DNA from: an uncultured SAR86 cluster bacterium | GTDB lineage: Bacteria > Pseudomonadota > Gammaproteobacteria > Magnimaribacterales > D2472 | NCBI GenBank assembly: GCA_902557575.1 | Contig: CACEAR010000001.1 | Location: 124,001 to 188,000, forward strand | DNA length: 64,000 nt | Direction of reading: 5' to 3' | In this document: positions 9,477 through 18,716 of the stretch, piece after piece | Numbering within the stretch: position 1 is the first letter of the stretch | Layout of the letters: each line of letters opens with the position of its first letter | Program-made: the position numbers and the translations under genes | Notes under the pieces: model-generated | What the model saw: the letters and a program-made list of their open reading frames with translations, nothing else | What the model was told of the DNA's origin: nothing | Database searches by the model: none

Positions 9477-10167
9477 TCTAATCGGTCACTTATCTGAACT
9501 TCGTAATCGCTTAATCAAAGCTCTAATTTTCTGTTTGGTTTTATTAGTTTTCATGTTCCCGTTTGCTGATGATATTTATGTCTTATTCTCAAAACCTCTC
9601 ATAGAATCATTGCCCGAATCCTCTGATTTAATTGCCATTGGTGTAGGGTCACCATTTATTGTTCCAATTAAATTAATATTATCAATAAGTATCCTTATAT
9701 CAATACCTTACATCATTTATCAGATGTGGTCATTTGCAAAGCCTGGCCTTCTAGATGGTGAAAAAAAGCTTATGCTTCCTTTTGCAATAAGCTCTTTTAT
9801 ACTGTTTTATTTAGGAGCTATCTTTGCGTTTTATATTGTTGTTCCAGTCCTGATAAATTTCTTTATTAACACAGCTCCTGAATCTGTAAAGATAATGACG
9901 GACATAAGCCAGTTTTTTAATTTTGCCATCAAAATAATTATTGGTTTTGGTATCGCTTTTCAGGTTCCAATCTTTACAATTATTTCAGTAAGGCTTGGTA
10001 TATTTACAAAAGAAACTTTAAGAAAATCTAGGCCGTATTTCATAATCCTATTTTTTATAATTGGTATGTTTTTAACGCCGCCCGATATCTTATCTCAAGT
10101 TTTTTTAGCGTTGCCTATGTGGATGTTATTTGAGCTTGGTATTCTTATTTCTAAGGATAAAGATTAA
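9463..10167 (+). CDS. tatC: Twin-arginine translocase subunit TatC
   Basis: Polytopic receptor of the Tat system. The tracked start is GTG at 9451; I prefer ATG at 9463 (MEENNLIGHLSELRNRL), 6 bases after a GAGG ribosome-binding site; ATG at 9460 is also possible. This gives 234 residues with six predicted membrane segments. HLSELRNRL at the N-terminus and QMWSFAKPGLL in the first periplasm-facing region are family signatures. It overlaps tatB by 14 bases and the convergent LOG gene by 4. Confidence 0.95.
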   Translation: MEENNLIGHLSELRNRLIKALIFCLVLLVFMFPFADDIYVLFSKPLIESLPESSDLIAIGVGSPFIVPIKLILSISILISIPYIIYQMWSFAKPGLLDGEKKLMLPFAISSFILFYLGAIFAFYIVVPVLINFFINTAPESVKIMTDISQFFNFAIKIIIGFGIAFQVPIFTIISVRLGIFTKETLRKSRPYFIILFFIIGMFLTPPDILSQVFLALPMWMLFELGILISKDKD

Positions 10168-10748
10168 AGACCTAATCTCCCCTTCCAATCTTTTGAGGAT
10201 TCACTTTTTTCTTCAAGTATTCTCTCAACCATTTCTTCACAATTGTTAGTAATAATTAATTCATCAAGATTTGCCTGAGTTATAAAACCCTCGTTAACGG
10301 CTTTTTCAAACCACGCAATTAGATGGTCATAATATCCATCTGTATTTAATAACCCGACTGGTTTGTTAATTATGCCTAGCTGATTGCTTGCTAAAATTTC
10401 TGCTAGCTCATCCAGTGAGCCAACTCCTCCTGGCAGGACGAGAAAAGCATCAGATCTTTTCATAAATTCATCCTTTCTTTCTAGTAGTGAATGAGTAACT
10501 ACTAAGTCATCAATTCTTGGATTTGTAAGCTCAAGGTTATGAAGAGATTCCATGGTTATGCCGGTGACTTTTGAATTATTATCTTTTGCCTCATCAGAGA
10601 TAATTTTCATAATGCCAACATTGCCTCCACCAAAAACAACATCTACTCCTTTTTTTGAAAGTAATGCCGTTATCTTTTTTGCCTCCAATGCATAGTTAGG
10701 ATTTATACCCTCATGTGCTCCACAAAAAATTGAAATATTTTTAACCAT
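10164..10748 (-). CDS. LOG-family (TIGR00730) nucleotide 5'-monophosphate phosphoribohydrolase
   Basis: 194 residues with a Rossmann-like fold of the LOG/lysine-decarboxylase-like family. SIFCGAHEG at the N-terminus, VFGGGNVGIM, and the catalytic LPGGVGSLDELAEI (consensus PGGxGTxxE, with Ser for Thr). The family hydrolyses cytokinin-type or purine nucleoside 5'-monophosphates; older annotations as lysine decarboxylase are wrong. It lies 2 bases downstream of dtd in the glycolytic run. The physiological substrate is unknown. Confidence 0.88.
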   Translation of the reverse strand: MVKNISIFCGAHEGINPNYALEAKKITALLSKKGVDVVFGGGNVGIMKIISDEAKDNNSKVTGITMESLHNLELTNPRIDDLVVTHSLLERKDEFMKRSDAFLVLPGGVGSLDELAEILASNQLGIINKPVGLLNTDGYYDHLIAWFEKAVNEGFITQANLDELIITNNCEEMVERILEEKSESSKDWKGRLGL

Positions 10749-10750
10749 TT

Positions 10751-11188
10751 TTACGTCCTAAAATTAAAAGTTATTGGGCCTTTATTTGTTAAGGTTATAT
10801 TCATTATCTCACCAAACTTACCAGTTTGAACATTTAAGGATGAGTCTTTAAAAATTTGAACAAATTGATCATATATTTCTTTTGCTTTGTTTGGTTTGGC
10901 TGCTTTGTGAAAGCTTGGTTTGTTGCCTTTATTCGTAATTGCAGCAAGGGTAAATTGACTTATTATCATCACATCTTCTTCTAACTCCCTCAAACTTGCA
11001 GACATTGTGCCTCTATCTCCCTCTAAAATGCAAAAATTTAATATTTTATCTGACATTTTTATTGCTTGCTTAGAGTCATCATCTCTTTCAACACACAAAA
11101 GTATTAATACTCCATCTCCAATTTCAGAATAGATGCTGTTGTTTATCTCAACTTTTGCTTCTGAAACTCTTTGAACGGTAGCAATCAC
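10751..11188 (-). CDS. dtd: D-aminoacyl-tRNA deacylase
   Basis: Trans-editing enzyme that removes D-amino acids (and glycine from tRNA-Ala) from tRNA. 145 residues, normal length. SQFTLAA (about 77-83) is the catalytic-side motif. NKGPITF near the C-terminus is the Gly-cisPro motif, with Lys before GP rather than the common Asp (NDGPVT). The start is GTG at 11188, three bases after the aldolase stop. Confidence 0.94.
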   Translation of the reverse strand: MIATVQRVSEAKVEINNSIYSEIGDGVLILLCVERDDDSKQAIKMSDKILNFCILEGDRGTMSASLRELEEDVMIISQFTLAAITNKGNKPSFHKAAKPNKAKEIYDQFVQIFKDSSLNVQTGKFGEIMNITLTNKGPITFNFRT

Positions 11189-11191
11189 TCG

Positions 11192-12196
11192 TTATCTATC
11201 TTCAAGTTTGATATCCCATTGTCCAAGTGCTGCTAGTTTATTCATTTCAGCCCTGTGAGATAGCTCATCTTGAGCTATGAAGATATTTTCGCTTTGCCCT
11301 GACCAGGCTTTCAGAGCACTTTGCTGAAGGGCTCGCCCATATGAGAAGCTAAGTTTCCATGGAAACTCACCTATTTTATTCATTTCATTTAAATGAGCTG
11401 TCGCCTCAAGCTCTGTTTGCCCTCCTGATAAAAAAGCAACTCCGGGAAGATCTGAAGGAATATTCTCTTTAAGGCACCTTACTGTCATTTCAGCCACTTC
11501 TCTGATTGCTACTTTTTCAGATAGCGAGCCTGGAGTAACCATGCTTGGTTTTAATATGGTCCCTTTTATGTTTACACCATTATTTTCTAGAGCATCAAAT
11601 AGAGCTTGAAAAGATCTTGCGCAAGCATCAAAAGAAAGATCAATTGAATGGTCGCCATCCATTAAAACTTCAGGTTCAACTATTGGCACCATGTTATTAG
11701 ATTGAGCAATTGCAGCATAATCTGCTAATGCTTTGGCGTTTGCATTAATACAATCATCAGATGGCATACTATCTCCGATTTTTATTACTGCGCGCCACTT
11801 TGTAAATTTTGCTCCTAAAGAATCATATTCGGAACATCTTTCATCGAGCCCATCCAATCCTTGAGTCACTACTTCATCTGATCCATCAACCAGGGGTACT
11901 AAGCCTTTATCAACCTTAATGCCGGGAAGGGCGCCTGAATTACTGATTAATTCTTTAAGGGGAGTGCCATCTTTGGCATCCTGCCTCAGAGTTTCATCAA
12001 ATAAAATTACTCCGCCAATATTTTCTTTCATACCTTTTGATCTAAAAAGCATCTCTCTATAATCTCTTCTATTATTCTCAGAATTTTCTACTTCAATAGA
12101 ATCAAATCTTTTGCCGCATGTTGGATTACTTTCATCTGCGGCAAGAATTCCTTTACCGTCTGAAACTATATAATTCGCAATTTCTTCTAATGACAT
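11192..12196 (-). CDS. Class I fructose-bisphosphate aldolase
   Basis: Reversible cleavage of fructose 1,6-bisphosphate by Schiff-base chemistry. 334 residues. Class I signatures: GKGILAADESNPTCGKR at the N-terminus, IVEPEVLMDGDHS carrying the catalytic Glu, and the Schiff-base Lys in GTILKPSMVTPG. This is the metazoan-type class I enzyme, not the class II zinc enzyme (fbaA) commonly found after pgk in gammaproteobacteria. It follows pgk by 2 bases and precedes dtd, so it is co-transcribed with tkt and pgk. Confidence 0.95.
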   Translation of the reverse strand: MSLEEIANYIVSDGKGILAADESNPTCGKRFDSIEVENSENNRRDYREMLFRSKGMKENIGGVILFDETLRQDAKDGTPLKELISNSGALPGIKVDKGLVPLVDGSDEVVTQGLDGLDERCSEYDSLGAKFTKWRAVIKIGDSMPSDDCINANAKALADYAAIAQSNNMVPIVEPEVLMDGDHSIDLSFDACARSFQALFDALENNGVNIKGTILKPSMVTPGSLSEKVAIREVAEMTVRCLKENIPSDLPGVAFLSGGQTELEATAHLNEMNKIGEFPWKLSFSYGRALQQSALKAWSGQSENIFIAQDELSHRAEMNKLAALGQWDIKLEDR

Positions 12197-12198
12197 TT

Positions 12199-13335
12199 TT
12201 AGCCTCCTAAAGCCTCAATTGATGGGAGTAATTTGCCTTCCATATATTCTAAAAAAGCGCCTCCGCCTGTTGAACAGTATGATACCTCATCTTTATTAAT
12301 AAATTTATTTATAGCGGCTATAGTTTCTCCACCTCCAGCAAGTGAAAAAGCCTCAGACCCTGCAATAGTTTTAGCTAATTGATGTGTGCCTTTCTGAAAA
12401 GGCTCTTTTTCAAAAACTCCTATTGGTCCATTCCATAAAATAGTTTTTGAGTTCTTAAGGATTTCCGACATATTGCTAGTTAAATTAATGTCAAAAATCT
12501 TATCCGAGCCACTAACAGAATCTATATTTTTAGTAGTTGAGGAATTGCTATCAATTGAATCAGCAACAATTACTTTATTTGGTAATATTATTTTGCCGGA
12601 ATTAAAAAGCTCTTTAGCAATTTCAATCATGTCATTTTCTACCAAAGACTCTCCGACGTCGAAGCCCTGAGATTTCAGAAAGGTATTAGCAATACCGCCG
12701 CCAACAACAATGAAATCTGCTTTTGAGTTTAAGTGAGCTATAAGTTCAAGCTTTGTTGAAATCTTTGAACCTGCGATTACAGCAGTGAATGGGTTTTCAA
12801 TAAAGGTTAAAGCTTTATTAAGTGAATTAATCTCTTTCTCTAAGAGAAGTCCAGCACATGAGAGCTTTGCTTGTTGAATAGCTGAGTGTGTGGAAGCCTG
12901 TTTACGGTGAGCTGTCCCAAAAGCATCAAATATATAAACATCTCCTTTATTTGCTAGCTGATTGCCTAGCTTTTCATTATTGTCTTTTTCACCGATAAGA
13001 AATCTTAAATTTTCTAATAGTTGTATTTGAGTTGTATTAAAAATATCGCTGCTGTCTAGGGAATCAATAAGATCAATTTCATGATTTAAGATTTCAGATA
13101 ATTTTTTAGCGACCGGAGACATTGAGAAATCTTGATCAAACTTTCCTTCCTCAGGTCTGCCAAGATGAGATGTTAAAAGGACTTTACAATTTTTATCTAC
13201 GAGATATTTTATTGTAGGTACTGAAGAAATGATTCTGGTTGAATCTATAATTTGCTTGTCTTGAATAGGAACATTTAAATCTAATCTCACAACCACATTC
13301 TTATTACTAAGATTTTGGTCTTTTAGTAATCTCAT
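12199..13335 (-). CDS. pgk: Phosphoglycerate kinase
   Basis: Catalyses 1,3-bisphosphoglycerate + ADP to 3-phosphoglycerate + ATP. 378 residues. N-domain substrate block VVRLDLNVP and TSHLGRPEEG; the hinge region and C-domain show GGGIANTFLKSQG, WNGPIGVFE and the nucleotide loop STGGGAFLEYMEG. Slightly shorter than E. coli Pgk (387). Its start overlaps the tkt stop by 4 bases (ATGA). A gap/epd gene is not found in this cluster. Confidence 0.97.
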   Translation of the reverse strand: MRLLKDQNLSNKNVVVRLDLNVPIQDKQIIDSTRIISSVPTIKYLVDKNCKVLLTSHLGRPEEGKFDQDFSMSPVAKKLSEILNHEIDLIDSLDSSDIFNTTQIQLLENLRFLIGEKDNNEKLGNQLANKGDVYIFDAFGTAHRKQASTHSAIQQAKLSCAGLLLEKEINSLNKALTFIENPFTAVIAGSKISTKLELIAHLNSKADFIVVGGGIANTFLKSQGFDVGESLVENDMIEIAKELFNSGKIILPNKVIVADSIDSNSSTTKNIDSVSGSDKIFDINLTSNMSEILKNSKTILWNGPIGVFEKEPFQKGTHQLAKTIAGSEAFSLAGGGETIAAINKFINKDEVSYCSTGGGAFLEYMEGKLLPSIEALGG

Positions 13336-15317
13336 TTATTTAAAAGTTTTTTTGCCTTTGAAACAATATTCCCTGCTGTAAAGCCGAACTCCTCAAAGAG
13401 CATTTTTGCAGGTGCAGACTCCCCAAATGTTGTCATACCAATCACAAGGTCATCTCTTCCTAAAATTCTATACCATGAGTTTGGGTGGGCAGCCTCAACA
13501 ACAATGGATGGCAAATCTTTTTGGATCACTTTATTTTGATATTCTAAATCCGCCTCAAGAAACCTATCTAAACATGGCATCGAAACCACATTTACCTTTA
13601 TACCCGACTGATCAAGATCTTTAGCTGCTTGAATAGCTAATTGCAGTTCGCTTCCAGAGGATATAATGTTTAGCTCTGCATCTTCGTCCTTTTGAACTAA
13701 ATATCCTCCCTTAGAGATATTAATAATCTTGTCCTCACTCATTTTGATCTGCGGAAGACCTTGTCTGCTGAGGATAAGACAGCTTGGAGATTTTGATAAA
13801 ATTGACTCTTTCCATGCTACTGCTGTTTCTTTAAGATCAGCTGGCCTCCAATTGTATAAGTTTGGCGTTGCTCTGAGAGTAACCAAATGTTCGATAGGTT
13901 GATGTGTTGGACCATCCTCGCCTAAGCCAATTGAATCATGAGTAAAGACATATATATTTGGCAGACTCATCATTGCAGATAAACGTACTGCATTTCTTGC
14001 ATAATCCATAAAAACTAGGAAGGTTCCTCCGTATGGCCTAATACCTCCATGAAGACTCATTCCATTCATGATAGTAACCATGCCGAACTCTCTTACGCCA
14101 TAGTAAATATGTGATCCGCTAGGATTGTCGGGAGTAAGTTCAGTATTATGTTTAGAAAAAGTATTATTAGATCCTGTTAAATCCGCAGAACCACCAATTA
14201 GCTCAGGTAAGTCAGCACAAAAATGATCAAGACAAATTTGAGATGCTTTTCTGGTTGCGATCGGATCTTCTTGTAATGAACAATCTCTTAAAAAGTCATC
14301 GAATCTTTCATTAAATTCATGAGTCATCTCTGAATTAAATCTTCTCTCCAGTTCATTGGATTCCTCTGGATATTTTTGTTTATAAGTTTCCAGAAGATCT
14401 TCCCAGACTTTTTCTTTTTTGGCGCCCTCATCTTTTGCATTCCAGGCGTCGTAAATATCTTCAGGTATTTCAAAAGGGGCATGCTCCCAATCAAGTTCTT
14501 TCCTGGTTATTTCAATTTCGTCGTCGCCTAATGGACTTCCGTGAACTCCAGCAGTTCCTGATTTATTTGGCGAGCCAAAACCAATAGTTGTCTTACAGCA
14601 AATCATTGAAGGTCTTTCAGTTTCTTTCTTAGCTTCTTGAGTAGCTTTATTAATTTCATCTATATCATGGCCATCAATTTCAACTACATGCCACCCATAG
14701 CTTTCAAACCTTTGTTTTGTATTATCGGTAAACCATAGATCAATTTCTCCATCTATGGATATTCCATTTTGATCATAAAAACATATGAGTTTTCCGAGTT
14801 TATGTGTTCCTGCAAAAGAGCAAACCTCATGAGAAATACCTTCCATTAGACAGCCGTCGCCAAGAAAAGCATAAGTAAAATGGTCTATTATTTTTATATC
14901 TTCTTTGTTAAATGTTGCTGCAAGATTCTTTTCGGCAAGAGCCATTCCTACAGCATTCCCAATTCCTTGTCCAAGTGGGCCAGTAGTTGTTTCAACTCCG
15001 ATATCGATATCATACTCGGGGTGACCTGGTGTTTTTGATTTAAGTTTTCTGAAGTCTTTTAAGTCATTGATGTTAAGGTCATATCCTGTTAAATGTAAAA
15101 GACTATAAAGCAACATCGAACCATGGCCATTTGAAAGAACAAACCTGTCTCTGTTAAACCATTTAGGATTAGAAGGATTATGCTTTAAGTTATTTTTCCA
15201 AAGAGATACGGCAATATCAGCCATGCCCATTGGCATGCCAGGATGTCCAGATTTTGCTGCTTGCACAGCATCAATAGAGAGAAAGCGAATTGCATTTGCT
15301 AGCTTATGATTTTCCAA
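13332..15317 (-). CDS. tkt: Transketolase
   Basis: Thiamine-diphosphate enzyme transferring two-carbon units in the pentose phosphate pathway. 661 residues, normal length. N-terminal SGHPGMPMGMADI, RFVLSNGHGSML, TTGPLGQG, and the ThDP motif beginning GDGCLMEGISHEV. The central pyrimidine domain has FMDYARNAVRLSAMM and HDSIGLGEDGPTHQP. First gene of the tkt-pgk-aldolase-dtd-LOG run; divergent from metK across a 164-base gap. Confidence 0.97.
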   Translation of the reverse strand: MENHKLANAIRFLSIDAVQAAKSGHPGMPMGMADIAVSLWKNNLKHNPSNPKWFNRDRFVLSNGHGSMLLYSLLHLTGYDLNINDLKDFRKLKSKTPGHPEYDIDIGVETTTGPLGQGIGNAVGMALAEKNLAATFNKEDIKIIDHFTYAFLGDGCLMEGISHEVCSFAGTHKLGKLICFYDQNGISIDGEIDLWFTDNTKQRFESYGWHVVEIDGHDIDEINKATQEAKKETERPSMICCKTTIGFGSPNKSGTAGVHGSPLGDDEIEITRKELDWEHAPFEIPEDIYDAWNAKDEGAKKEKVWEDLLETYKQKYPEESNELERRFNSEMTHEFNERFDDFLRDCSLQEDPIATRKASQICLDHFCADLPELIGGSADLTGSNNTFSKHNTELTPDNPSGSHIYYGVREFGMVTIMNGMSLHGGIRPYGGTFLVFMDYARNAVRLSAMMSLPNIYVFTHDSIGLGEDGPTHQPIEHLVTLRATPNLYNWRPADLKETAVAWKESILSKSPSCLILSRQGLPQIKMSEDKIINISKGGYLVQKDEDAELNIISSGSELQLAIQAAKDLDQSGIKVNVVSMPCLDRFLEADLEYQNKVIQKDLPSIVVEAAHPNSWYRILGRDDLVIGMTTFGESAPAKMLFEEFGFTAGNIVSKAKKLLNK

Positions 15318-15389
15318 TTTCTAGATATCCTCGAATAATGTAATCATAATATGAAGTTGAGGGTATTTATATACGTAAGTAGCATTAAA

Positions 15390-15418
15390 TTGCTTTAATT
15401 TAGGCATGCTTATAAAAT
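15390..15418 (+). promoter_or_regulatory. Candidate sigma70 promoter of metK
   Basis: TTGCTT (15390-15395) and TAAAAT (15413-15418) are separated by 17 bases, inside the motif TATAAAAT. Transcription would start around 15425, giving a leader of about 55 bases that includes the hairpin at 15441-15470. By eye only; in AT-rich DNA such matches are common. Confidence 0.45.
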
Positions 15419-15440
15419 ACACATATAAATAGAGATTTCA

Positions 15441-15475
15441 GTTTCTTGCAAGCTTAATCTGCTAAGAAACAAGGA
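15441..15475 (+). promoter_or_regulatory. Leader hairpin abutting the metK ribosome-binding site
   Basis: GTTTCTTGCA (15441-15450) pairs with TGC-T-AAGAAAC (15460-15470), ten base pairs with one bulged T and a nine-base loop AGCTTAATC. The Shine-Dalgarno AAGGA (15471-15475) begins directly after the 3' arm, 6 bases before ATG. A structure at this place upstream of SAM synthetase suggests translational control, possibly a SAM-sensing element. It does not clearly match a SAM riboswitch class I can recall, so function is inference. Confidence 0.45.
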
Positions 15476-15481
15476 TAAATT

Positions 15482-16633
15482 ATGGGTTATATATTTACAT
15501 CTGAATCCGTTTCAGAAGGGCATCCTGACAAAGTTTGTGATCAAATTTCTGATGCTATTCTTGATTCTTATCTTGCACAAGATCCAAATAGTAGAGTTGC
15601 TTGTGAAACACTTATTAAAAACAATACAGTTATTGTTGCTGGCGAAATTACATCCAATGGCACGCCAAATATAGAAGAGGTAATAAGAAATACCGTTAAT
15701 GAAATTGGTTATAATCATGATGATTTAGGCTTCAATGGAAATAACTGTGAAATCCAAAACCTAATTTCAAAACAATCGCCAGATATTGCTCAAGGCGTTA
15801 ATGAGGGTGAGGGTGAAGACTTAGATCAAGGTGCTGGTGACCAAGGGCTTATGTTTGGATATGCATGTTCTGAAACTCCAGTTCTAATGCCTGCCCCAAT
15901 TAATTTATCTCATGAGCTCGTCTTAAAACAATCCGAAGTAAGAAAGAAAGGTGAACTAAGCTGGCTTAGACCAGATGCTAAAAGTCAAGTTAGTGTTGTT
16001 TATAAAGATGATAGAAAAACTGTAGATTATGTTTCTGCTATTGTTTTATCAACTCAACATGATGAAGATATTTCTCAAGATGAAATTAAAGCAAAAGTAC
16101 GCGAGAAAATTATTAATCCGACAATTCCAACTGAATGGATTAAAGAGGATACAAAAATATATATAAATCCAACTGGTAAGTTTGTAATTGGTGGTCCTGT
16201 CGGTGATTGTGGCCTAACTGGAAGAAAGATTATCGTCGATACTTATGGAGGAATGGCAAGACACGGTGGTGGTGCATTTTCAGGAAAAGATCCATCAAAG
16301 GTAGACAGGTCTGCTGCTTATGCTTGCAGATATGTTGCAAAAAATATTGTTGCTGCTGGTCTTGCTGAAAGATGTGAAGTACAAGTTTCTTATGCGATAG
16401 GTATTGCTGAACCGACATCAATTACTGTTGATACTCTTGGAACAGGTAACTTGTCTGAAAATGAGATTTCACAGATTGTTAGAGACAATTTTGATCTAAG
16501 ACCAAAGAACCTAATCAATCTTCTTGATTTAAAGAGGCCAATATATAAAAATACTGCCTCCTATGGTCATTTTGGTAGGGAAAATAAAGATTTTTCATGG
16601 GAAAATACTGATATCTCAAGCCAAATTAAATAA
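15482..16633 (+). CDS. metK: S-adenosylmethionine synthetase
   Basis: Makes SAM from methionine and ATP. 383 residues, normal length. Signatures: [18 protein letters not shown] (ATP/metal site), [12 protein letters not shown], and [19 protein letters not shown], which carries the phosphate-binding loop and catalytic residues. It is followed 17 bases later by ahcY with its own AAAGGA ribosome-binding site, so synthesis of SAM and removal of its by-product SAH are co-expressed. A leader hairpin lies just upstream. Confidence 0.97.
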   Translation: MGYIFTSESVSEGHPDKVCDQISDAILDSYLAQDPNSRVACETLIKNNTVIVAGEITSNGTPNIEEVIRNTVNEIGYNHDDLGFNGNNCEIQNLISKQSPDIAQGVNEGEGEDLDQGAGDQGLMFGYACSETPVLMPAPINLSHELVLKQSEVRKKGELSWLRPDAKSQVSVVYKDDRKTVDYVSAIVLSTQHDEDISQDEIKAKVREKIINPTIPTEWIKEDTKIYINPTGKFVIGGPVGDCGLTGRKIIVDTYGGMARHGGGAFSGKDPSKVDRSAAYACRYVAKNIVAAGLAERCEVQVSYAIGIAEPTSITVDTLGTGNLSENEISQIVRDNFDLRPKNLINLLDLKRPIYKNTASYGHFGRENKDFSWENTDISSQIK

Positions 16634-16650
16634 CTATAAAAGGAACTATT

Positions 16651-18045
16651 ATGAGTAATGACTACAAAGTAGCTGATATCGAACTTGCTGATTTTGGAAG
16701 AAGAGAAATTTCTCTTGCTGAAAATGAAATGCCTGCACTAATGGCACTAAGGGAGAAATACAAAGCTGAGCAACCTCTCGCTGGTGCAAAGATTATGGGC
16801 TGTATTCATATGACTATCCAAACCGCAGTATTGATGGAAACATTAGTTGATCTTGGAGCTGAGCTTAGATGGTCAGGATGTAATATTTTTTCAACTCAAG
16901 ATCATGCTGCTGCAGCTATGGCAAAAGCTGGTATCCCAGTTTTTGCATGGAAAGGACAAACCGACGAAGAATTTGATTGGTGTATTGAGCAAACAATCCT
17001 AAAAGATGGAAAACCATGGGATGCGAACATGATCTTAGATGATGGAGGAGATCTTACTCATATGGTTCATACAAGATTTGCAGAAATGCTTGAAACAATC
17101 CATGGAATATCAGAGGAAACCACTACAGGAGTTCATAGACTCAAAGCAATGCTTGAAAAAGGCGAGCTTAAGGTTCCAGCTATTAATGTAAATGACTCTG
17201 TCACAAAGGCAAAAAATGATAATAAGTATGGTTGTAGACATAGTCTTAATGACGGAATAAAACGAGGAACTGATATGCTCCTTTCAGGTAAAAAAGCACT
17301 TGTCATTGGTTATGGTGACGTTGGAAAAGGATCGGCAGCAAGTCTTGCTCAAGAAGGAATGGTAGTTAGAGTTACTGAGTCTGATCCAATATGTGCTATG
17401 CAAGCTTGTATGGATGGCTTTTCAGTAGTTTCATGTTATTCCAATGGAAAAGTAACAGGAAATACAGACGATATTAATAAGGATTTAATGCAAGATACTG
17501 ATGTATTAGTTACCACAACGGGTAATGTAAACGTCTGTGATTCAGCAATGCTTTCAACACTTAAGGATGGGGCTGTTGTATGTAATATTGGCCATTTTGA
17601 TACCGAAATAGATACAAAATATATGCAGGAAAAATGGTATTGGGAAGAAGTAAAACCACAAGTTCATAGAATATTCAGAGATTGTTCGCCTGATCAGGAA
17701 CCTGACTTATCAAGCAAGAATTATCTAATACTTTTAGCCGAAGGAAGACTGGTGAACCTTGGAAATGCCACAGGTCATCCAAGCAGAATTATGGATGGCT
17801 CATTTGCCAACCAAGTTCTTGCCCAAATGCATCTCTACTCAGCTGGTTTTGCAAATGTAAATGATGAAGATAAAAAGAAAGAATTAATTCAAGTAGAGGT
17901 CCTTCCTAAAAAACTTGATGAGGAAGTTGCCTCCCTTATGGTTCAAGGTTTTGGCGGTGTTGTTACAAAGCTTACTGAAGAGCAAGCTGATTACATAAAT
18001 GTCCCGCAAGATGGTCCTTTCAAAGAAGATTCTTATAAGTACTAG
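16651..18045 (+). CDS. ahcY: Adenosylhomocysteinase
   Basis: NAD-dependent hydrolase converting S-adenosylhomocysteine to homocysteine and adenosine. 464 residues, the longer bacterial form. Substrate domain: [16 protein letters not shown] and [14 protein letters not shown]-binding [27 protein letters not shown]; and a C-terminal DSYKY tail equivalent to the conserved (H/Y)YRY end that contacts NAD of the neighbouring subunit. Completes the methyl cycle with metK. Confidence 0.97.
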   Translation: MSNDYKVADIELADFGRREISLAENEMPALMALREKYKAEQPLAGAKIMGCIHMTIQTAVLMETLVDLGAELRWSGCNIFSTQDHAAAAMAKAGIPVFAWKGQTDEEFDWCIEQTILKDGKPWDANMILDDGGDLTHMVHTRFAEMLETIHGISEETTTGVHRLKAMLEKGELKVPAINVNDSVTKAKNDNKYGCRHSLNDGIKRGTDMLLSGKKALVIGYGDVGKGSAASLAQEGMVVRVTESDPICAMQACMDGFSVVSCYSNGKVTGNTDDINKDLMQDTDVLVTTTGNVNVCDSAMLSTLKDGAVVCNIGHFDTEIDTKYMQEKWYWEEVKPQVHRIFRDCSPDQEPDLSSKNYLILLAEGRLVNLGNATGHPSRIMDGSFANQVLAQMHLYSAGFANVNDEDKKKELIQVEVLPKKLDEEVASLMVQGFGGVVTKLTEEQADYINVPQDGPFKEDSYKY

Positions 18046-18066
18046 AGGATAAAAGGCTTATATCCT
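18046..18066 (+). repeat. Small inverted repeat after ahcY
   Basis: AGGATA (18046-18051) and TATCCT (18061-18066) form a 6-base-pair stem directly after the ahcY stop. It is followed by AAAA rather than a T tract, so it is not a convincing intrinsic terminator. A TATAAT at 18076-18081 sits 5 bases before the ATG of the next gene; if used as a -10, that transcript would be nearly leaderless. Confidence 0.35.
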
Positions 18067-18086
18067 AAAATTGCTTATAATAAATT

Positions 18087-18716
18087 ATGAGCAATAAAAT
18101 AAATGATAAGGATGTTGAACTTTATCTTTTAAAAAATACTGATTTTTTTCTTACAAGAGAGTCAATAGTTAGTGAGCTTAATTTTAAACACTCGCCTGGG
18201 AAGGCTGAATCTTTACTAGAGAGACAGGTAAGGAAACTTAGAAGTGAACAAAAAGATCTTCTGGATAGCCTCTCCGTTTTCTTATCGAATGCTTCTGAAA
18301 ATGAAGACTTGTTCTCAAAATCAAAAGCTTTAGTTTTAAAAGTAGTAACTGCAGAAGATGAAGATGCATTAATTGAATTAATGTCCAAAAGTTTAAAAAA
18401 AATATTTGATGTTGATGCAGCCTATTTAAAATTTTTTACTAATAGTGAAATGAACGGTCTTGAGGAAAGTGCTGGAATGACTTTTTCTGCGGGTGAAACA
18501 AAGCACGGTAGTTTTGCAACTGAAAAAATTCAAATCCTTTTCGGGGATGATTCTATTCAGTCAGTTGTAATAAGCGTTTTTAAAAACAAGAATAAAATTG
18601 GGTTGCTGCTTATTGGCTCGAAAGACAAAACTAGATATCTAGGAGATGAGGATACAACTTTTATTGAGTTTATAAGAGATATAGCAGAAGCCAAACTAAA
18701 GACTTTTCCAGCTTAA
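18087..18716 (+). CDS. DUF484 family protein (YigA-like)
   Basis: 209 residues. An N-terminal helical segment (VELYLLKNTDFF) and coiled coil (about 40-60, LLERQVRKLRSEQKDLLDSL) are followed by a GAF-like domain ending FIEFIRDIAEAKLK. DUF484 proteins precede xerC in many gammaproteobacteria (yigA-xerC-yigB in E. coli), and that order is kept here. The function is unknown; the GAF-like domain suggests ligand or protein binding. Stop overlaps the xerC start. Confidence 0.88.
   Translation: MSNKINDKDVELYLLKNTDFFLTRESIVSELNFKHSPGKAESLLERQVRKLRSEQKDLLDSLSVFLSNASENEDLFSKSKALVLKVVTAEDEDALIELMSKSLKKIFDVDAAYLKFFTNSEMNGLEESAGMTFSAGETKHGSFATEKIQILFGDDSIQSVVISVFKNKNKIGLLLIGSKDKTRYLGDEDTTFIEFIRDIAEAKLKTFPA

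Noticed and set aside
15419-15481. metK leader as a canonical SAM-II riboswitch
   Set aside because: It shares a TTGCAAGC and a GCTAA...AAGG pattern with SAM-II, but I could not find a 5' strand for the P1 helix at a suitable distance, so I report only a hairpin.
18046-18066. Intrinsic terminator after ahcY
   Set aside because: The 6-base-pair stem is A/T-rich with no following T tract.
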